DNA of 64,000 bases from Alsobacter metallidurans (GCF_014636935.1 NZ_BMES01000001.1:1183782-1247781), one strand, 5' to 3'. Positions 43,271-53,110 are shown, counted from the stretch's first letter. Numbers and translations are program-made. The notes: generated by a model not told the origin, from the sequence alone.

Positions 43271-44200
43271 ATGCCCCCTCATTCCCGCCTGGTCGCCTTC
43301 GGCCGCTGGTTCTACGGCCAGCCCTACCTGTTGCTGCTGTTCACGACGCTGTTCTGGGGCGGCAACGTCGTGGCCGGCAAGCTGGCGGCCGGAGAGGTTT
43401 CGCCCATGGCGATCACCTTCCTGCGCTGGTTCATCTCCTGCGCGGCGCTGGCCATGTTCGCCCGCCGGGCCGTGCTCTCGGAGTGGCGCGTCCTGGCGCC
43501 GCGCTGGCTCTACATCGTCCTGATGGCGGGCGTCGGCTTCACCACCTTCAACGCCCTGTTCTACGAGGCCGCGACCCGCACCACGGGCGTCAACATGGCC
43601 ATTATCCAGGGCTCGACGCCCATTTTCGTGCTGCTCGGCGCGCTCGCGTTCGGCGTCCGGTTCGGCCTTCTGCAGATGCTGGGCGTCCTCGCGACCATCG
43701 CGGGCGTGGCGCTCACGGCGTCGCGCGGCGATGTTGAGGTTCTGAAGACCATCGCGTTCAACCGCGGCGACGCCTGGCTGCTGATCGCCAGCATCCTGTA
43801 CGCCGGCTACACGCTGGCGCTGCGCTGGAAGCCGAAAACATCCAGCCTCGTGTTCTTCACCGCGATGGCGGTGGCGGCCTGCGTCACCTCGCTGCCGCTG
43901 CTCGTGCTGGAAGGGCTGCGCGGCGACCTGCAGTGGCCCACCCTCAAGGGCTGGCTCGTGCTGCTCTATGTGGCGCTGCTGCCATCGCTGCTGTGCCAGA
44001 TCTTCTACATCCGCGCCATCGAGCTCATCGGGCCCGGGCGGGCAGGGGCCTTCTACAATCTTGTGCCCGTGTTCGGGGCGCTGCTGTCGACCCTGATCCT
44101 GCCCGAGCCCTTCGCGGCCTACCACGTCGCCGCGCTGGCGCTGGTGCTCGGCGGCATCGCGCTGGCGAACTGGAAAGGGAGCAGCAAGGCTGCTCCCTGA
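43271..44200 (+). CDS. EamA/DMT family exporter
   Basis: 309 residues from ATG 43271 (a GTG at 43232 is an alternative). About ten membrane helices in two EamA repeats: LLLLFTTLFWGGNVVAGKLA opens the first, with SPMAITFLRWFISCAALAMF; ALRWKPKTSSLVFFTAMAVA and GPGRAGAFYNLVPVFGALLS are in the second. DMT proteins usually export metabolites or amino acids. It starts 100 bases after the oxidoreductase; a strong hairpin covers its stop codon. Confidence 0.87.
   Translation: MPPHSRLVAFGRWFYGQPYLLLLFTTLFWGGNVVAGKLAAGEVSPMAITFLRWFISCAALAMFARRAVLSEWRVLAPRWLYIVLMAGVGFTTFNALFYEAATRTTGVNMAIIQGSTPIFVLLGALAFGVRFGLLQMLGVLATIAGVALTASRGDVEVLKTIAFNRGDAWLLIASILYAGYTLALRWKPKTSSLVFFTAMAVAACVTSLPLLVLEGLRGDLQWPTLKGWLVLLYVALLPSLLCQIFYIRAIELIGPGRAGAFYNLVPVFGALLSTLILPEPFAAYHVAALALVLGGIALANWKGSSKAAP
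44177..44197. terminator. Hairpin at the end of the catabolic operon
   Basis: GGGAGCAGC-AAG-GCTGCTCCC is a perfect 9-bp stem immediately before the exporter stop codon and 14 bases before the end of the convergent pilin gene. Probably a two-way terminator. Confidence 0.65.
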
Positions 44201-44210
44201 AGGCCGCGGA

Positions 44211-44387
44211 TCAGTTGGCCGTGCCGACCTTGGTGCTGATGGTGTTGAACTTGGCGTTGAGGTTCGACTTCACGCCCTGCAGCGCCGCGATGATCCCGAC
44301 CGCGATGACGGCTGCGATCAATCCATATTCGATCGCGGTGGCGCCGCTCTCGTCGTCGATGAAGCGGGTGAGCGTCTTCTGAAGCAT
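44211..44387 (-). CDS. Flp/Fap-type pilin subunit (orphan)
   Basis: 58-residue protein starting MLQKTLTRFIDDESGATAIE, then YGLIAAVIAVGIIAALQGV. This is the Flp prepilin pattern: a short basic leader, a Gly cut site (ESG before ATAIEY) for the CpaA/TadV prepilin peptidase, and a hydrophobic helix with the E-Y pair. The mature pilin would be about 42 residues. Flp pilins build thin tad pili used in adhesion. No tad/cpa assembly genes are in the window, so it must use a cluster elsewhere. GGAG lies nine bases upstream of the ATG. Confidence 0.9.
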   Translation of the reverse strand: MLQKTLTRFIDDESGATAIEYGLIAAVIAVGIIAALQGVKSNLNAKFNTISTKVGTAN

Positions 44388-44503
44388 CGGGGGGAACTCC
44401 GTCAGGGGGAAACGACGGAGATCCTGAACGGCGAAGATTGATTTCTCGTATAGATTGCGGAAGTCTGTCGTGCACCTATCGACGACTGTTTCTCAACGCT
44501 GGA

Positions 44504-45469
44504 TCAACCCTGGCTCAACGCTGCGAGCAGCTCCGGATCGTCGTGGCGTGGCAGATCGGCCCCCCGCCGCTGGCAGGTCACGGAAGCCGCCGCCACCGCG
44601 TAGCGCAGCGCCCCGCCGAGCGCCTCCCGCGACAAGCCCGCCAGCGCCTCCCGCGACAGCGCCTCGCGCCGGCCCAGGTCCGCCAGCATGGCGGCATGGA
44701 ACGTGTCCCCGGCTCCCACCGTGTCCACCACGTCGACACGGCGGCCGGGGACCTCGAGCGGCTCGCCGCAGCCGAACGCCACGGCGCCCTCCGCGCCGCG
44801 CGTCACCACCACGATCTTTGCCCCGAGCTCCAGCCAGCGCCGTGCCGCCTCGGCGGGTCTCACGCGGCCGCCGAACGCGATCTCGATGTCCTCGTCGCTC
44901 GCCTTGATCAGCGTGGCGTGCCGGGCGAAGCGCTCGAACCGCGCCGGCCAGGCCGCCACGTCGCCGATCACGCTCGGCCGCAGGTTGGGATCGAGGCTGA
45001 TCACCCGCCGCCCGCCCTCGCGCTCGGCCAGCGTCGCCAGCGCATCCGCGACCGGCGAGACCGAGAGCGTGTAGGAGCCCATCGCGATCGCCGCATAGCC
45101 GTCGAGGCTCGTGGGCAGGTCGGCGGCCGTCACCATCCGGTCCGCCGCGTCAGCTCCGTAGAAGGTGTAGCGCGGCTGCCCGTCCGCGCCTGTCGCCACC
45201 ACGCTCAGCGTGGTGGCGTTGGGCTTCAGCGGCGCATGCGTGAGGTCCACGCCTTCCCGGGCCAGCCCCTCGCGCAGGATCTCGCCGAAGCGGTCCGTCG
45301 AGAGCCCGCCGAAATAGGCGCTCGCCGCGCCGAGCCGCGCCAGCCCGATGGCGACGTTCATCGGCGAGCCGCCGGCCACGAACTCGGCCGGCAGGCGCGG
45401 TCCCGCCTCCGGCCCCACGAACACGTCGAACAGCGCCTCGCCGCAGACGAGGATTGCCCCCTTCGCCAT
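44504..45469 (-). CDS. PfkB family carbohydrate kinase, probable fructokinase
   Basis: 321 residues, ribokinase fold. N-terminal ILVCGEALFDVFVG and GGSPMNVAIGLARLG (PfkB signature 1 region), and C-terminal DTVGAGDTFHAAMLADL (signature 2 with the catalytic Asp in GAGD). Position next to zwf and the frc genes supports fructokinase: fructose + ATP to fructose 6-phosphate, which isomerises and enters zwf. It starts 13 bases downstream of the zwf stop, in one operon with zwf and the ROK regulator. Confidence 0.85.
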   Translation of the reverse strand: MAKGAILVCGEALFDVFVGPEAGPRLPAEFVAGGSPMNVAIGLARLGAASAYFGGLSTDRFGEILREGLAREGVDLTHAPLKPNATTLSVVATGADGQPRYTFYGADAADRMVTAADLPTSLDGYAAIAMGSYTLSVSPVADALATLAEREGGRRVISLDPNLRPSVIGDVAAWPARFERFARHATLIKASDEDIEIAFGGRVRPAEAARRWLELGAKIVVVTRGAEGAVAFGCGEPLEVPGRRVDVVDTVGAGDTFHAAMLADLGRREALSREALAGLSREALGGALRYAVAAASVTCQRRGADLPRHDDPELLAALSQG

Positions 45470-45482
45470 CCCCCGTTCCTTT

Positions 45483-46961
45483 TCAGTATCCGTCGTCGTG
45501 CCAACTTCTTCCGTCGCGCTCGATCAGCGCCACGGCGGCGGATGGGCCCCATGTGCCGGCCGTGTACGGCCGAGGCGGCTGCTCCGAATTGGTCCAGGCT
45601 TCCCGGATGGGGTCGATCCACGCCCACGCGGCCTCAACCTCGTCGCGTCGCATGAACAGCGTCTGCGAGCCGCGCACGACGTCCATCAGAAGACGTTCAT
45701 AGGCCTCCGGCGCGCGGGCCGAGAAGCTGTTCGCGAAGCTCATGTCGAGCGGCACGTGCTGCAGCCGCATGCCGCCGGGGCCCGGATCCTTGATCATCAG
45801 CCACAGCTTCACGCCTTCGTCCGGCTGCAGGCGGATCACCAGGTGGTTGCTCATGACGGGTCCGGCCGTCGCGCCGAAAATCGAGTAGGGCACCGGCCGG
45901 AACGCCACGACGATTTCGGACACCCGCGTGGCCAGGCGCTTGCCGGTCCGCAGGTAGAAAGGCACGCCGGCCCAGCGCCAGTTCTGCACCTCGGCTCGTA
46001 AGGCCACGAAGGTCTCGGTTTGGCTTTCAGGCTTGCCGAGTTCCTCCAGATAGCCCGGGGCGGCGCCGTCCGGCGAAGCGCCGGCCTTGTACTGTCCTCG
46101 CACGGTGGCCTGGTCGGCGTTGCCCTCCCGGATGGGCTTGAGCGCCCGCAGCACCTTCAGCTTCTCGTCCCGCACCGCGTCGGCCTCCAGCGAGGTCGGC
46201 GGCTCCATGGCGACGAGGCAGAGGAGCTGCAACATGTGGTTCTGCACCATGTCGCGCAACGCGCCCGAGTTGTCGTAGTAACCGGCGCGGCCAGCCACTC
46301 CCAGCGTCTCCGCCACGGTGATCTGCACGTGGTCCACATGCCCGGCGTTCCACAGCGGCTCGAACAGCGCGTTGGCGAACCGCAGCGCCATCAGGTTTTG
46401 CACCGTCTCCTTGCCGAGATAGTGGTCGATGCGGAAAATCTGGCTCTCGTCGAAAACCGCCCCCACGGCGTCGTTCACGACCCGCGCGGTCTCTCCGCTC
46501 TTGCCCACCGGCTTCTCGACCACCACACGCGCCAGCGGCGTCACCAGCGCGTACTTGCCGATGCGCTCGCAGATCGGCCCGAACAGGTCGGGAGCAACCG
46601 CGAGGTAGAAGGCGCGGACCCGGTCCTGCGCTTCGCCGAGCAAGCGGGCGAGCTCGTCCCAGCCGTCCTCGCCGGCAGCGTCGAGCGGCACATAGGAGAT
46701 GCGGGTCAAAAAGCGCTGCACGCAGGCTGGCTCGCGCTCCGGTTCGGACACGAACTCGGCCAGCCAGCCGCCAACCTTGCCGGCGAACTCCTCCCGCGAG
46801 AGCCGGCTGCGGGACACCCCTATGATGCGCGCCTCGGGCGGGATCTGCCCGGCGAGATCGCGCCGAAACAACGCCGGCATCAGCTTGCGGGCGGCCAGGT
46901 CGCCGGTTGCGCCGAACACGACCATGTCGAACGGATCCACCGCGATGGTGCGTGCGCTCAT
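45483..46961 (-). CDS. zwf: Glucose-6-phosphate 1-dehydrogenase
   Basis: 492 residues from ATG 46961. Oxidises glucose 6-phosphate to 6-phosphogluconolactone with NADP+, the entry to the Entner-Doudoroff and pentose phosphate routes. Landmarks: FDMVVFGATGDLAARKLMPA (nucleotide-binding G-x-x-G-D-L-A), RVVVEKPVGKS and FRIDHYLGKETVQNLMALRF (the active-site signature with catalytic His and Lys). Its start overlaps the ROK regulator stop (ATGA). Length and motifs are normal. Confidence 0.97.
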   Translation of the reverse strand: MSARTIAVDPFDMVVFGATGDLAARKLMPALFRRDLAGQIPPEARIIGVSRSRLSREEFAGKVGGWLAEFVSEPEREPACVQRFLTRISYVPLDAAGEDGWDELARLLGEAQDRVRAFYLAVAPDLFGPICERIGKYALVTPLARVVVEKPVGKSGETARVVNDAVGAVFDESQIFRIDHYLGKETVQNLMALRFANALFEPLWNAGHVDHVQITVAETLGVAGRAGYYDNSGALRDMVQNHMLQLLCLVAMEPPTSLEADAVRDEKLKVLRALKPIREGNADQATVRGQYKAGASPDGAAPGYLEELGKPESQTETFVALRAEVQNWRWAGVPFYLRTGKRLATRVSEIVVAFRPVPYSIFGATAGPVMSNHLVIRLQPDEGVKLWLMIKDPGPGGMRLQHVPLDMSFANSFSARAPEAYERLLMDVVRGSQTLFMRRDEVEAAWAWIDPIREAWTNSEQPPRPYTAGTWGPSAAVALIERDGRSWHDDGY

Positions 46962-48211
46962 GCTCTCGTCTCCTTCAACAACACGTCCCGGTGTGGCGCG
47001 AAGCCCGACAGCAGCGGCAGCATCGCGGCCCCGAGCGCCCGCGCGTCCGGTCCCACCGCGCCCTCGACGATCGCGGCGGGCGTCAGCCCTTCGCGGTCCA
47101 GCGTTTCTGCCTCCGTCGCGACGGCGGCGACGAGCCGCCGACGCACGGCGTCCGGAAACGCGCCGTCGATGATCACGGCCTGAAAGTCGATCACGGCCGT
47201 GCAGGCGATCACGGCCGGGGCCAACGCCTTTGCGGCCTCGTCGATCCATGCGTCCAGGTGGGGGCCGAATTCCGCCCACTCGGATGGCCGCGTCCAGATC
47301 GGCGAGGGATCGATGCCGGCCGCCAGCAGGCGCTTTTCCAGGAGATAGATGGACGCCTGCCTGAGGAGCTGTGGCCGCACCAGCGCGCCGCGCGGGTCCA
47401 GGCGCGCCACCGGCATGGAGCCGAGCGCGCCGGCGTTGCCGCTGCCGCCCGGGTAGAGCTGCCCGTTCAGCACCACGCCGCCGCCCACGAAGGAGCCGAA
47501 GAACACATAGGCGAAATCGCGATAGCGTCCCCCGCGACCCACCATCAGCTCGGCGCCGCAGGCTGCCGTGGCGTCGTTGCAGACCTGCACGTCAAGACCG
47601 GAGATACGCGCCACCTGAGCCTTGACGTCGAACGACCGCCAGGCGTCCAGCACCGCCCTCGGCGCGCCGACCTCGGCCTCCCAGTTCCACAGCTCGAACG
47701 GCGCCGCGACGCCAATGCCCAAGATTCGGCGGCGCTGGGCCGGAGTCAGTTCACCGGTGGCGCGCCCCAGCGCGGTCTCGATCCAGGCGGTGAGCGCGGG
47801 CGGGTCGGGGTAGCGGTAGATCTCGCGCAGGCGCGCCCGAACCTTGCCGACAAAATCCACCAGCACCAGCTCGGCGCTCCGCCGGCCGATCTTGAGGCCG
47901 AGCGAAAACGCGCCGTCGGGGTTCAGGGCGTGAGGCACGGAAGGCTGGCCGACGCGGCCGCGCTGCTTTTCCTGGCGAACCAGCATCCCCTCGGATTCGA
48001 GCCGGTTCATGATCGTCGTTGTCGTCATGGCCGAGAGGCCCGTCATGCGGGCGATGTCGGCCTTGGGCAGGGGACCATGGCGGCGCACGAGCGACAGAAC
48101 GAGGCGCTCGTTGTAGAGTCGCACGCCTGACTGGTTGGTGCCTCGGCTGGCGTCCGACGCGCCAAGCGAGAAGGTCGCCTCCAAGCCTGATTCTTGCGGG
48201 TGGTCCGCCAT
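46958..48211 (-). CDS. ROK family transcriptional regulator
   Basis: 417 residues. N-terminal winged HTH LVRRHGPLPKADIARMTGLS followed by MTTTTIMNRLESEGML; then an actin-fold ROK (NagC/Mlc) domain with VQVCNDATAACGAELMVGRG (ROK signature) and FFGSFVGGGVVLNGQLYPG. The Cys-rich zinc motif of classic ROK kinases is absent, as in many regulators. It probably binds a sugar or sugar phosphate and represses the divergent frcBCAK operon as well as its own operon with zwf and fructokinase. Confidence 0.9.
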   Translation of the reverse strand: MADHPQESGLEATFSLGASDASRGTNQSGVRLYNERLVLSLVRRHGPLPKADIARMTGLSAMTTTTIMNRLESEGMLVRQEKQRGRVGQPSVPHALNPDGAFSLGLKIGRRSAELVLVDFVGKVRARLREIYRYPDPPALTAWIETALGRATGELTPAQRRRILGIGVAAPFELWNWEAEVGAPRAVLDAWRSFDVKAQVARISGLDVQVCNDATAACGAELMVGRGGRYRDFAYVFFGSFVGGGVVLNGQLYPGGSGNAGALGSMPVARLDPRGALVRPQLLRQASIYLLEKRLLAAGIDPSPIWTRPSEWAEFGPHLDAWIDEAAKALAPAVIACTAVIDFQAVIIDGAFPDAVRRRLVAAVATEAETLDREGLTPAAIVEGAVGPDARALGAAMLPLLSGFAPHRDVLLKETRA

Positions 48212-48281
48212 GCCTCCTCCAGCCGGCGGATTATCCGACGCCGATCGTTCAAAGCATCATTTGGCCCGGGTGTCTCGCTGT

Positions 48282-48316
48282 CAATTACTAAGTCCAATGG
48301 ATTTACTAAGTTGACT
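48282..48316. promoter_or_regulatory. Direct repeats in the ROK-frcB intergenic region
   Basis: TTACTAAGT occurs at 48285-48293 and 48303-48311, 18 bp apart, framed by GTCAA (48280-48284) and TTGAC (48312-48316) as outer inverted arms. The block lies 71 bases from the regulator start and 92 bases from frcB, well placed as operator for both. Confidence 0.65.
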
Positions 48317-48407
48317 CCCGCCCGGTTTCGATTTTTGATGCCGTCACGGTCGACACGTTCGCCGAACCGGCCTCGGAAAAGAGGCTCGATCCTTGGGAGG
48401 AATTGCG

Positions 48408-49436
48408 ATGAAGATGCTTTTCACGGCGACGGCCGCGTCCGCACTCGCGCTCGGAATGCTCGCTTCCAGCCCCGCGACGGCCCAGAGCAAGCCGATCGTC
48501 GGCCTGATTACCAAAACCAACACCAACCCGTTCTTCGTGAAGATGCGCGAGGGCGCCGAGGCCGAGGCCAAGAAGGCCGGCGTTGAGCTGCGCACGTTCG
48601 CGGGCAAGTTCGACGGTGACAACCAGGCTCAGGTCGAGGCCATCGAGAGCCTCGTGTCGGCAGGGGCCAAGGGCATCCTGATCACCGCCAGCGACACCGC
48701 CGCCATCGTGCCAGCCATCAAGAAGGCCCGCGACAAGGGCGTGCTCGTGATCGCGCTCGACACCCCGCTGCAGCCCATCGACGCCGCCGACGCCACGTTC
48801 GCGACCGACAACTTCAAGGCCGGCGAGCTCATCGGCCAATGGGCGAAGGCGACCATGGGCGACAAGGCCAAGGACGGCAAGATCGCGCTGCTCGACCTCA
48901 GCAAGAACCAGGTCAGCGTCGACGTGCTGCGCGACCAGGGCTTCCTGAAGGGGTTCGGCGTCGACATCGCCGACCCCAAGAAGATCGGCGACGAAAAGGA
49001 CTCGCGCATCGTCGGCAATGACGTCACGGCCGGCTCGGAGGAGGGCGGCCGCAAAGCCATGGAGAACCTGCTCCAGAAGAACCCGGGCGTGAACCTCGTC
49101 TACACCATCAACGAGCCGGCCGCGGCCGGCGCGTATCAGGCGCTGAAGGCCGTCGGCAAGGAAAAGAACGTTCTGATCGTCTCGGTCGACGGCGGCTGCC
49201 CGGGCGTCAAGAACGTCAAGGCCAGCGTCATCGGCGCGACCTCGATGCAGTTCCCGCTGCTGATGGCCTCCAAGGGCATCGAGGCGGTGGCCGAGTTCGC
49301 CAAGAGCGGCAAGAAGCCCGCCAACACGCCCGGCCTCGACTTCTTCAACACCGGCGTCGAGCTGATCACCGACAAGCCGGCGGCCGGCCTGCCGTCCACG
49401 ACGTCGGAGGACGGCCTGAAGAAGTGCTGGGGCTGA
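48408..49436 (+). CDS. frcB: Fructose-type sugar ABC transporter, periplasmic binding protein FrcB
   Basis: 342 residues; ATG 48408 follows GGGAGGAATTGCG. The signal peptide ends SSPATAQS; the mature part is a Peripla_BP_4 (ribose-binding-like) protein: [80 protein letters not shown] and [15 protein letters not shown]. The sequence and the order binding protein-permease-ATPase-kinase match the frcBCAK set of rhizobia, which imports fructose, mannose and ribose. It is separated from frcC by a hairpin, usual for highly expressed binding proteins. Confidence 0.88.
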   Translation: MKMLFTATAASALALGMLASSPATAQSKPIVGLITKTNTNPFFVKMREGAEAEAKKAGVELRTFAGKFDGDNQAQVEAIESLVSAGAKGILITASDTAAIVPAIKKARDKGVLVIALDTPLQPIDAADATFATDNFKAGELIGQWAKATMGDKAKDGKIALLDLSKNQVSVDVLRDQGFLKGFGVDIADPKKIGDEKDSRIVGNDVTAGSEEGGRKAMENLLQKNPGVNLVYTINEPAAAGAYQALKAVGKEKNVLIVSVDGGCPGVKNVKASVIGATSMQFPLLMASKGIEAVAEFAKSGKKPANTPGLDFFNTGVELITDKPAAGLPSTTSEDGLKKCWG

Positions 49437-49453
49437 CGAGCCCTGAATGGTGC

Positions 49454-49477
49454 GGCCGGGGCGGCGACGCCCTGGCC
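49454..49477 (+). other. Intercistronic hairpin between frcB and frcC
   Basis: GGCCGGGGCG-GCGA-CGCCCTGGCC forms a 10-bp stem (one G-T pair) 17 bases after the frcB stop. Such a hairpin may protect the frcB transcript or reduce readthrough, giving more binding protein than permease. Confidence 0.6.
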
Positions 49478-49524
49478 GGCGATCCGGGGGCGCGGACGCG
49501 AAGGCGCCAGCGAGGAAAAAGCGC

Positions 49525-50603
49525 ATGAGTACGAACGAGCCTGCCCGTCCGGCCGCGGCCGATTACGAAAAGGCGCTCGTGCGCAGCGACCAGCGCGTCG
49601 CCGAATTCGAGGAGGACGCCCCGACGCCGCTGATGCGTCTCCAACGCATGCTGCACAGCCAGCCTACGCTGATCCCCGGCATCGTGCTGCTGCTCGGTGT
49701 GCTGATGTTCAGCGTGATCGTGGGCGAGCGCTTCCTGGATCCATTCAACCTGTCGCTGATTGTCCAGCAGGTCACGATCATCGGCATCCTGGGCGTCGCC
49801 CAGACGATCGTGGTGCTCACCGCCGGCATCGACCTGTCGGTCGGCGCCATCATGGTGCTGACCAGCGTGGTGATGGGCAAGCTCGCGGTGGGCGGGGGCG
49901 TGCCGGCTCCGCTCGCCGTGTCAGCCGGGCTGATCGTCGGCATGGTGTGCGGCTGGATCAACGGTGTGCTGGTCACCTATGTGCGGCTGCCGCCCTTTAT
50001 CGTCACGCTCGGCACCTGGAGCGTCTTCTTCGCACTGAACCTCTGGTATTCCGAAAGCGAGACCATCCGGGCGCAGGACATCGAGACCGAGGCGCCTCTC
50101 CTTCAGTTCTTCGGCACCGCGGTGGACCTCGGCCAGGCCCGGCTCACCTTCGGCTCTATTTTCATGCTGCTGCTGTGCCTCCTGTTCGGCTACATGCTGA
50201 ACCGCACGGCCTGGGGCCGACACGTCTTCGCGGTGGGCGACGACCCCGACTCCGCCCGCCTCGCCGGCATCCGCACCGAGCGCACGCTGCTGTCCGTCTA
50301 CAGCCTCGCCGGCCTCGTCTGCGGGCTGGCCGGCTGGGCGCTGATCGGCCGCATCGGATCGGTCAGCCCGCAGGCCGGGCAGACCGGCAACCTCGACAGC
50401 ATCACGGCCGTGGTGATCGGCGGCACCAGCCTGTTCGGCGGGCGCGGCGCCATCCTGGGCACGCTGATCGGCGCGTTGATCGTGGGCGTGTTCCGCAACG
50501 GCCTCGCGCTGTCGGGCGTCAACGTGCTCTGGCAGGAATTCACCGTCGGCATACTCATCATCGTCGCGGTGGCGATCGACCAATGGCTCAGGAAGGCGAC
50601 GTC

Positions 50604-50607
<4 letters not shown>
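49525..50607 (+). CDS. frcC: Fructose-type sugar ABC transporter, permease FrcC
   Basis: 360 residues from ATG 49525 (CGAGGA upstream). BPD_transp_2 family with about nine helices: LIPGIVLLLGVLMFSVIVGE, IIGILGVAQTIVVLTAGIDL SVGAIM (RbsC-like hallmark), LPPFIVTLGTWSVFFALNLW, and the coupling loop TAWGRHVFAVGDDPDSARLA. A 55-residue soluble N-terminal extension is typical of FrcC. Its stop overlaps the frcA ATG (ATGA). Confidence 0.9.
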
Positions 50608-51383
<776 letters not shown>

Positions 51384-51399
51384 AGGGAGCCGCCACCCG

Positions 51400-52026
51400 A
51401 TGACAGCCGCCACGCTCGACGCCGTTCTGAACTGCATCGCCGATCAGGCGACGTGCGGCCGCGTCATCGTGGCGCTTGCGGGCGCGCCCGGATCGGGCAA
51501 GTCCACGCTGGCCGAGCAGATCGCCGAGCGGCTCAACGCCAGCAAGCCGGGCTTTGCGGCCGTTTTGCCGATGGACGGCTTCCACTTTGACGACAGCGTG
51601 CTGGACGCCGCCGGTTTGCGGCCCCGCAAGGGCGCGCCCGACACTTTCGACGTCGGCGGCCTCCGGCACACGCTGCAGCGCCTGCGCGCCCGGGACGAGG
51701 ACGTCGTCGCCGTGCCGGTGTTCGACCGCGACATCGAGATCGCCCGCGCGGGCGCCAGGCTCATCCCGTGCTCCGTCGCGGTGGTGGTCGCGGAGGGAAA
51801 CTACCTGCTGCTCGACCGCCCGCCCTGGGCGGCGCTACGGCCGCTGTTCGACGTCGCCATCCTGCTGGACGTGCCCGAGCCCGTGCTGCGCATGCGCCTG
51901 GAGGAACGCTGGCGCGGCTATGGCCTGGATGACGACGCCGTGAGGCGCAAGATCGATGGCAACGACCTCCCCAACGCCCGCGCTGTGATGCGCGAGAGCT
52001 GCGATCCGGACATCCGGCTGGCCTGA
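51400..52026 (+). CDS. frcK: FrcK-like P-loop kinase
   Basis: 208 residues. P-loop VIVALAGAPGSGKSTLAEQI, then VLPMDGFHFDDSVLDAAGLR, GAPDTFDVGGLRHTLQRLR, PVFDRDIEIARAGARLIPCS and VVVAEGNYLLLD, all typical of the uridine kinase/panthothenate kinase-like group to which rhizobial FrcK belongs. The last gene of the frc operon; it is thought to be needed for sugar use, though its substrate is not firmly known. Converges with the receiver gene 13 bases later. Confidence 0.85.
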   Translation: MTAATLDAVLNCIADQATCGRVIVALAGAPGSGKSTLAEQIAERLNASKPGFAAVLPMDGFHFDDSVLDAAGLRPRKGAPDTFDVGGLRHTLQRLRARDEDVVAVPVFDRDIEIARAGARLIPCSVAVVVAEGNYLLLDRPPWAALRPLFDVAILLDVPEPVLRMRLEERWRGYGLDDDAVRRKIDGNDLPNARAVMRESCDPDIRLA

Positions 52027-52039
52027 TCAGTTTCGCATG

Positions 52040-52420
52040 TCAAGTTAGGACCCTGGCCAACAAGGCGATCAGAGTTGCCTCATCGACTGGCTTGGGCAGC
52101 ATGGCAACGCCATCAAACGCAGGGTCGCGCATGAACGATCGGCTGTAGCCGGTGGCGACGATGAACGGGATGCTCTGTTCCCGGAGTACGCGCGCCACCG
52201 GCTCGCTCGTTTCTTCGCCGAGATTCAGGTCAAGCAGAACCGCATCCGGTCGCGTCCTCGCAAGGATGTCCAGCGCCCGCCGGCAGGACGCAACCGGGCC
52301 AACGACGGCGCAACCGGCCTTTGAAAGCATCGCCTCGACGTCCAGCGCGAGCAGAAATTCGTCTTCAACCACCATGATGGTGCGCCCGGCCAGCGGGCTT
52401 TCCTTGTCGTCACGCGGCAT
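52040..52420 (-). CDS. Single-domain response regulator
   Basis: 126 residues, a receiver without output domain. Acidic pair in IMVVEDEFLLALDVEAML, phosphorylated Asp in PDAVLLDLNLGEE, Thr in FIVATGYS and Lys in AMLPKPVDEATL. This version (VVEDEFLLAL, GYS) is the form that accompanies HWE/HisKA_2 kinases. A decayed HWE kinase 3' end lies directly upstream, so the regulator has probably lost its cognate kinase and may now serve another. Confidence 0.88.
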   Translation of the reverse strand: MPRDDKESPLAGRTIMVVEDEFLLALDVEAMLSKAGCAVVGPVASCRRALDILARTRPDAVLLDLNLGEETSEPVARVLREQSIPFIVATGYSRSFMRDPAFDGVAMLPKPVDEATLIALLARVLT

Positions 52421-52622
52421 CGGCTTGGCTCGTCATCTTGAACGCGAGTTTACTGACAAGGCCCCGCCGGTCGAAGCTCAGCTTCGTCTCGCCCCTCGGC
52501 TGGCATGCGGTGGCGTGCTCGAGCCGAACCCGTTCCCATTGGGGTGCTGAACAGGCAGCCCGTCGCTTGGGGACCGCCAGTCGAAGCGCGCCGTTTCGTT
52601 GGAGGCGAGCGCCGTTCAGCGT
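52410..52622 (-). pseudogene. Remnant of an HWE-family histidine kinase C-terminus
   Basis: Read on the minus strand, one frame gives TALASNETARFDWRSPSDGL then PVQHPNGNGFGS, matching the ATP-binding region of HWE kinases (YGALS...; GFGSRLI box). After a frameshift near 52530 the other frame gives RLEHATACQPRGETKLSFDR then RGLVSKLAFKM, the usual kinase C-terminus. The N-terminal sensor, phosphorylated His and N box are missing. The end overlaps the receiver gene start by 11 bases, as in a kinase-regulator operon. Confidence 0.65.
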
Positions 52623-52781
52623 ATCCGCCATCGAGTTTCAATCATTACCGTAGATTTCGGCATCCCCGGGCATGCGACTGATCGGGGTTGCCGTAAATCG
52701 GGCTCGCATGTGCCATGACGCACATCGCCCTGCCTGTAACAGGCGGATACCGGGACATCAGCTTTCGAGGAGAAATCGACG

Positions 52782-52955
52782 ATGTCCCCCAATCCATTTC
52801 CTGCCGATGGCAAGGTGATGTTCCGTATCCGGAACGCAGCTACCCGCATTTCTAAGCGTATCATCTCGCGTCGCACACGTATCGCGCTAGCCGCACTGGA
52901 CGATCGTCTGCTCAAGGATGTCGGCCTGAGCCGCGGCGATCTGGTGGGAATGTAG
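52782..52955 (+). CDS. DUF1127 small protein (57 aa)
   Basis: ATG 52782 follows GAGGAGA. The C-terminal half TRIALAALDDRLLKDVGLSR then GDLVGM matches DUF1127 (R....L..L.D..L.DIGLSR.D), an arginine-rich helix found in small alphaproteobacterial proteins. Family members bind RNA or affect phosphate and carbon metabolism in some rhizobia and Agrobacterium; the role here is unknown. Short N-terminal extension MSPNPFPADGKV is not conserved. Confidence 0.85.
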   Translation: MSPNPFPADGKVMFRIRNAATRISKRIISRRTRIALAALDDRLLKDVGLSRGDLVGM

Positions 52956-53110
52956 AAGCAAAGAGATGACGCAGCATAAAGCCTGCTGTTGTCGTGATGC
53001 GCTTCACAGCCGCGGCCCAAGATCTCGGCTAACCCTTGATCATCCACGCTGGCCGGCAGCGCTTCCGTGAACGCCGCCAGACCGCGCCCAACTCTGCAAA
53101 GGAGCCTGCG

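Noticed and set aside
42200-44125. 641-codon minus-strand frame over BKACE, oxidoreductase and exporter genes
   Set aside because: It spans three well-supported opposite genes and has shadow-type composition.
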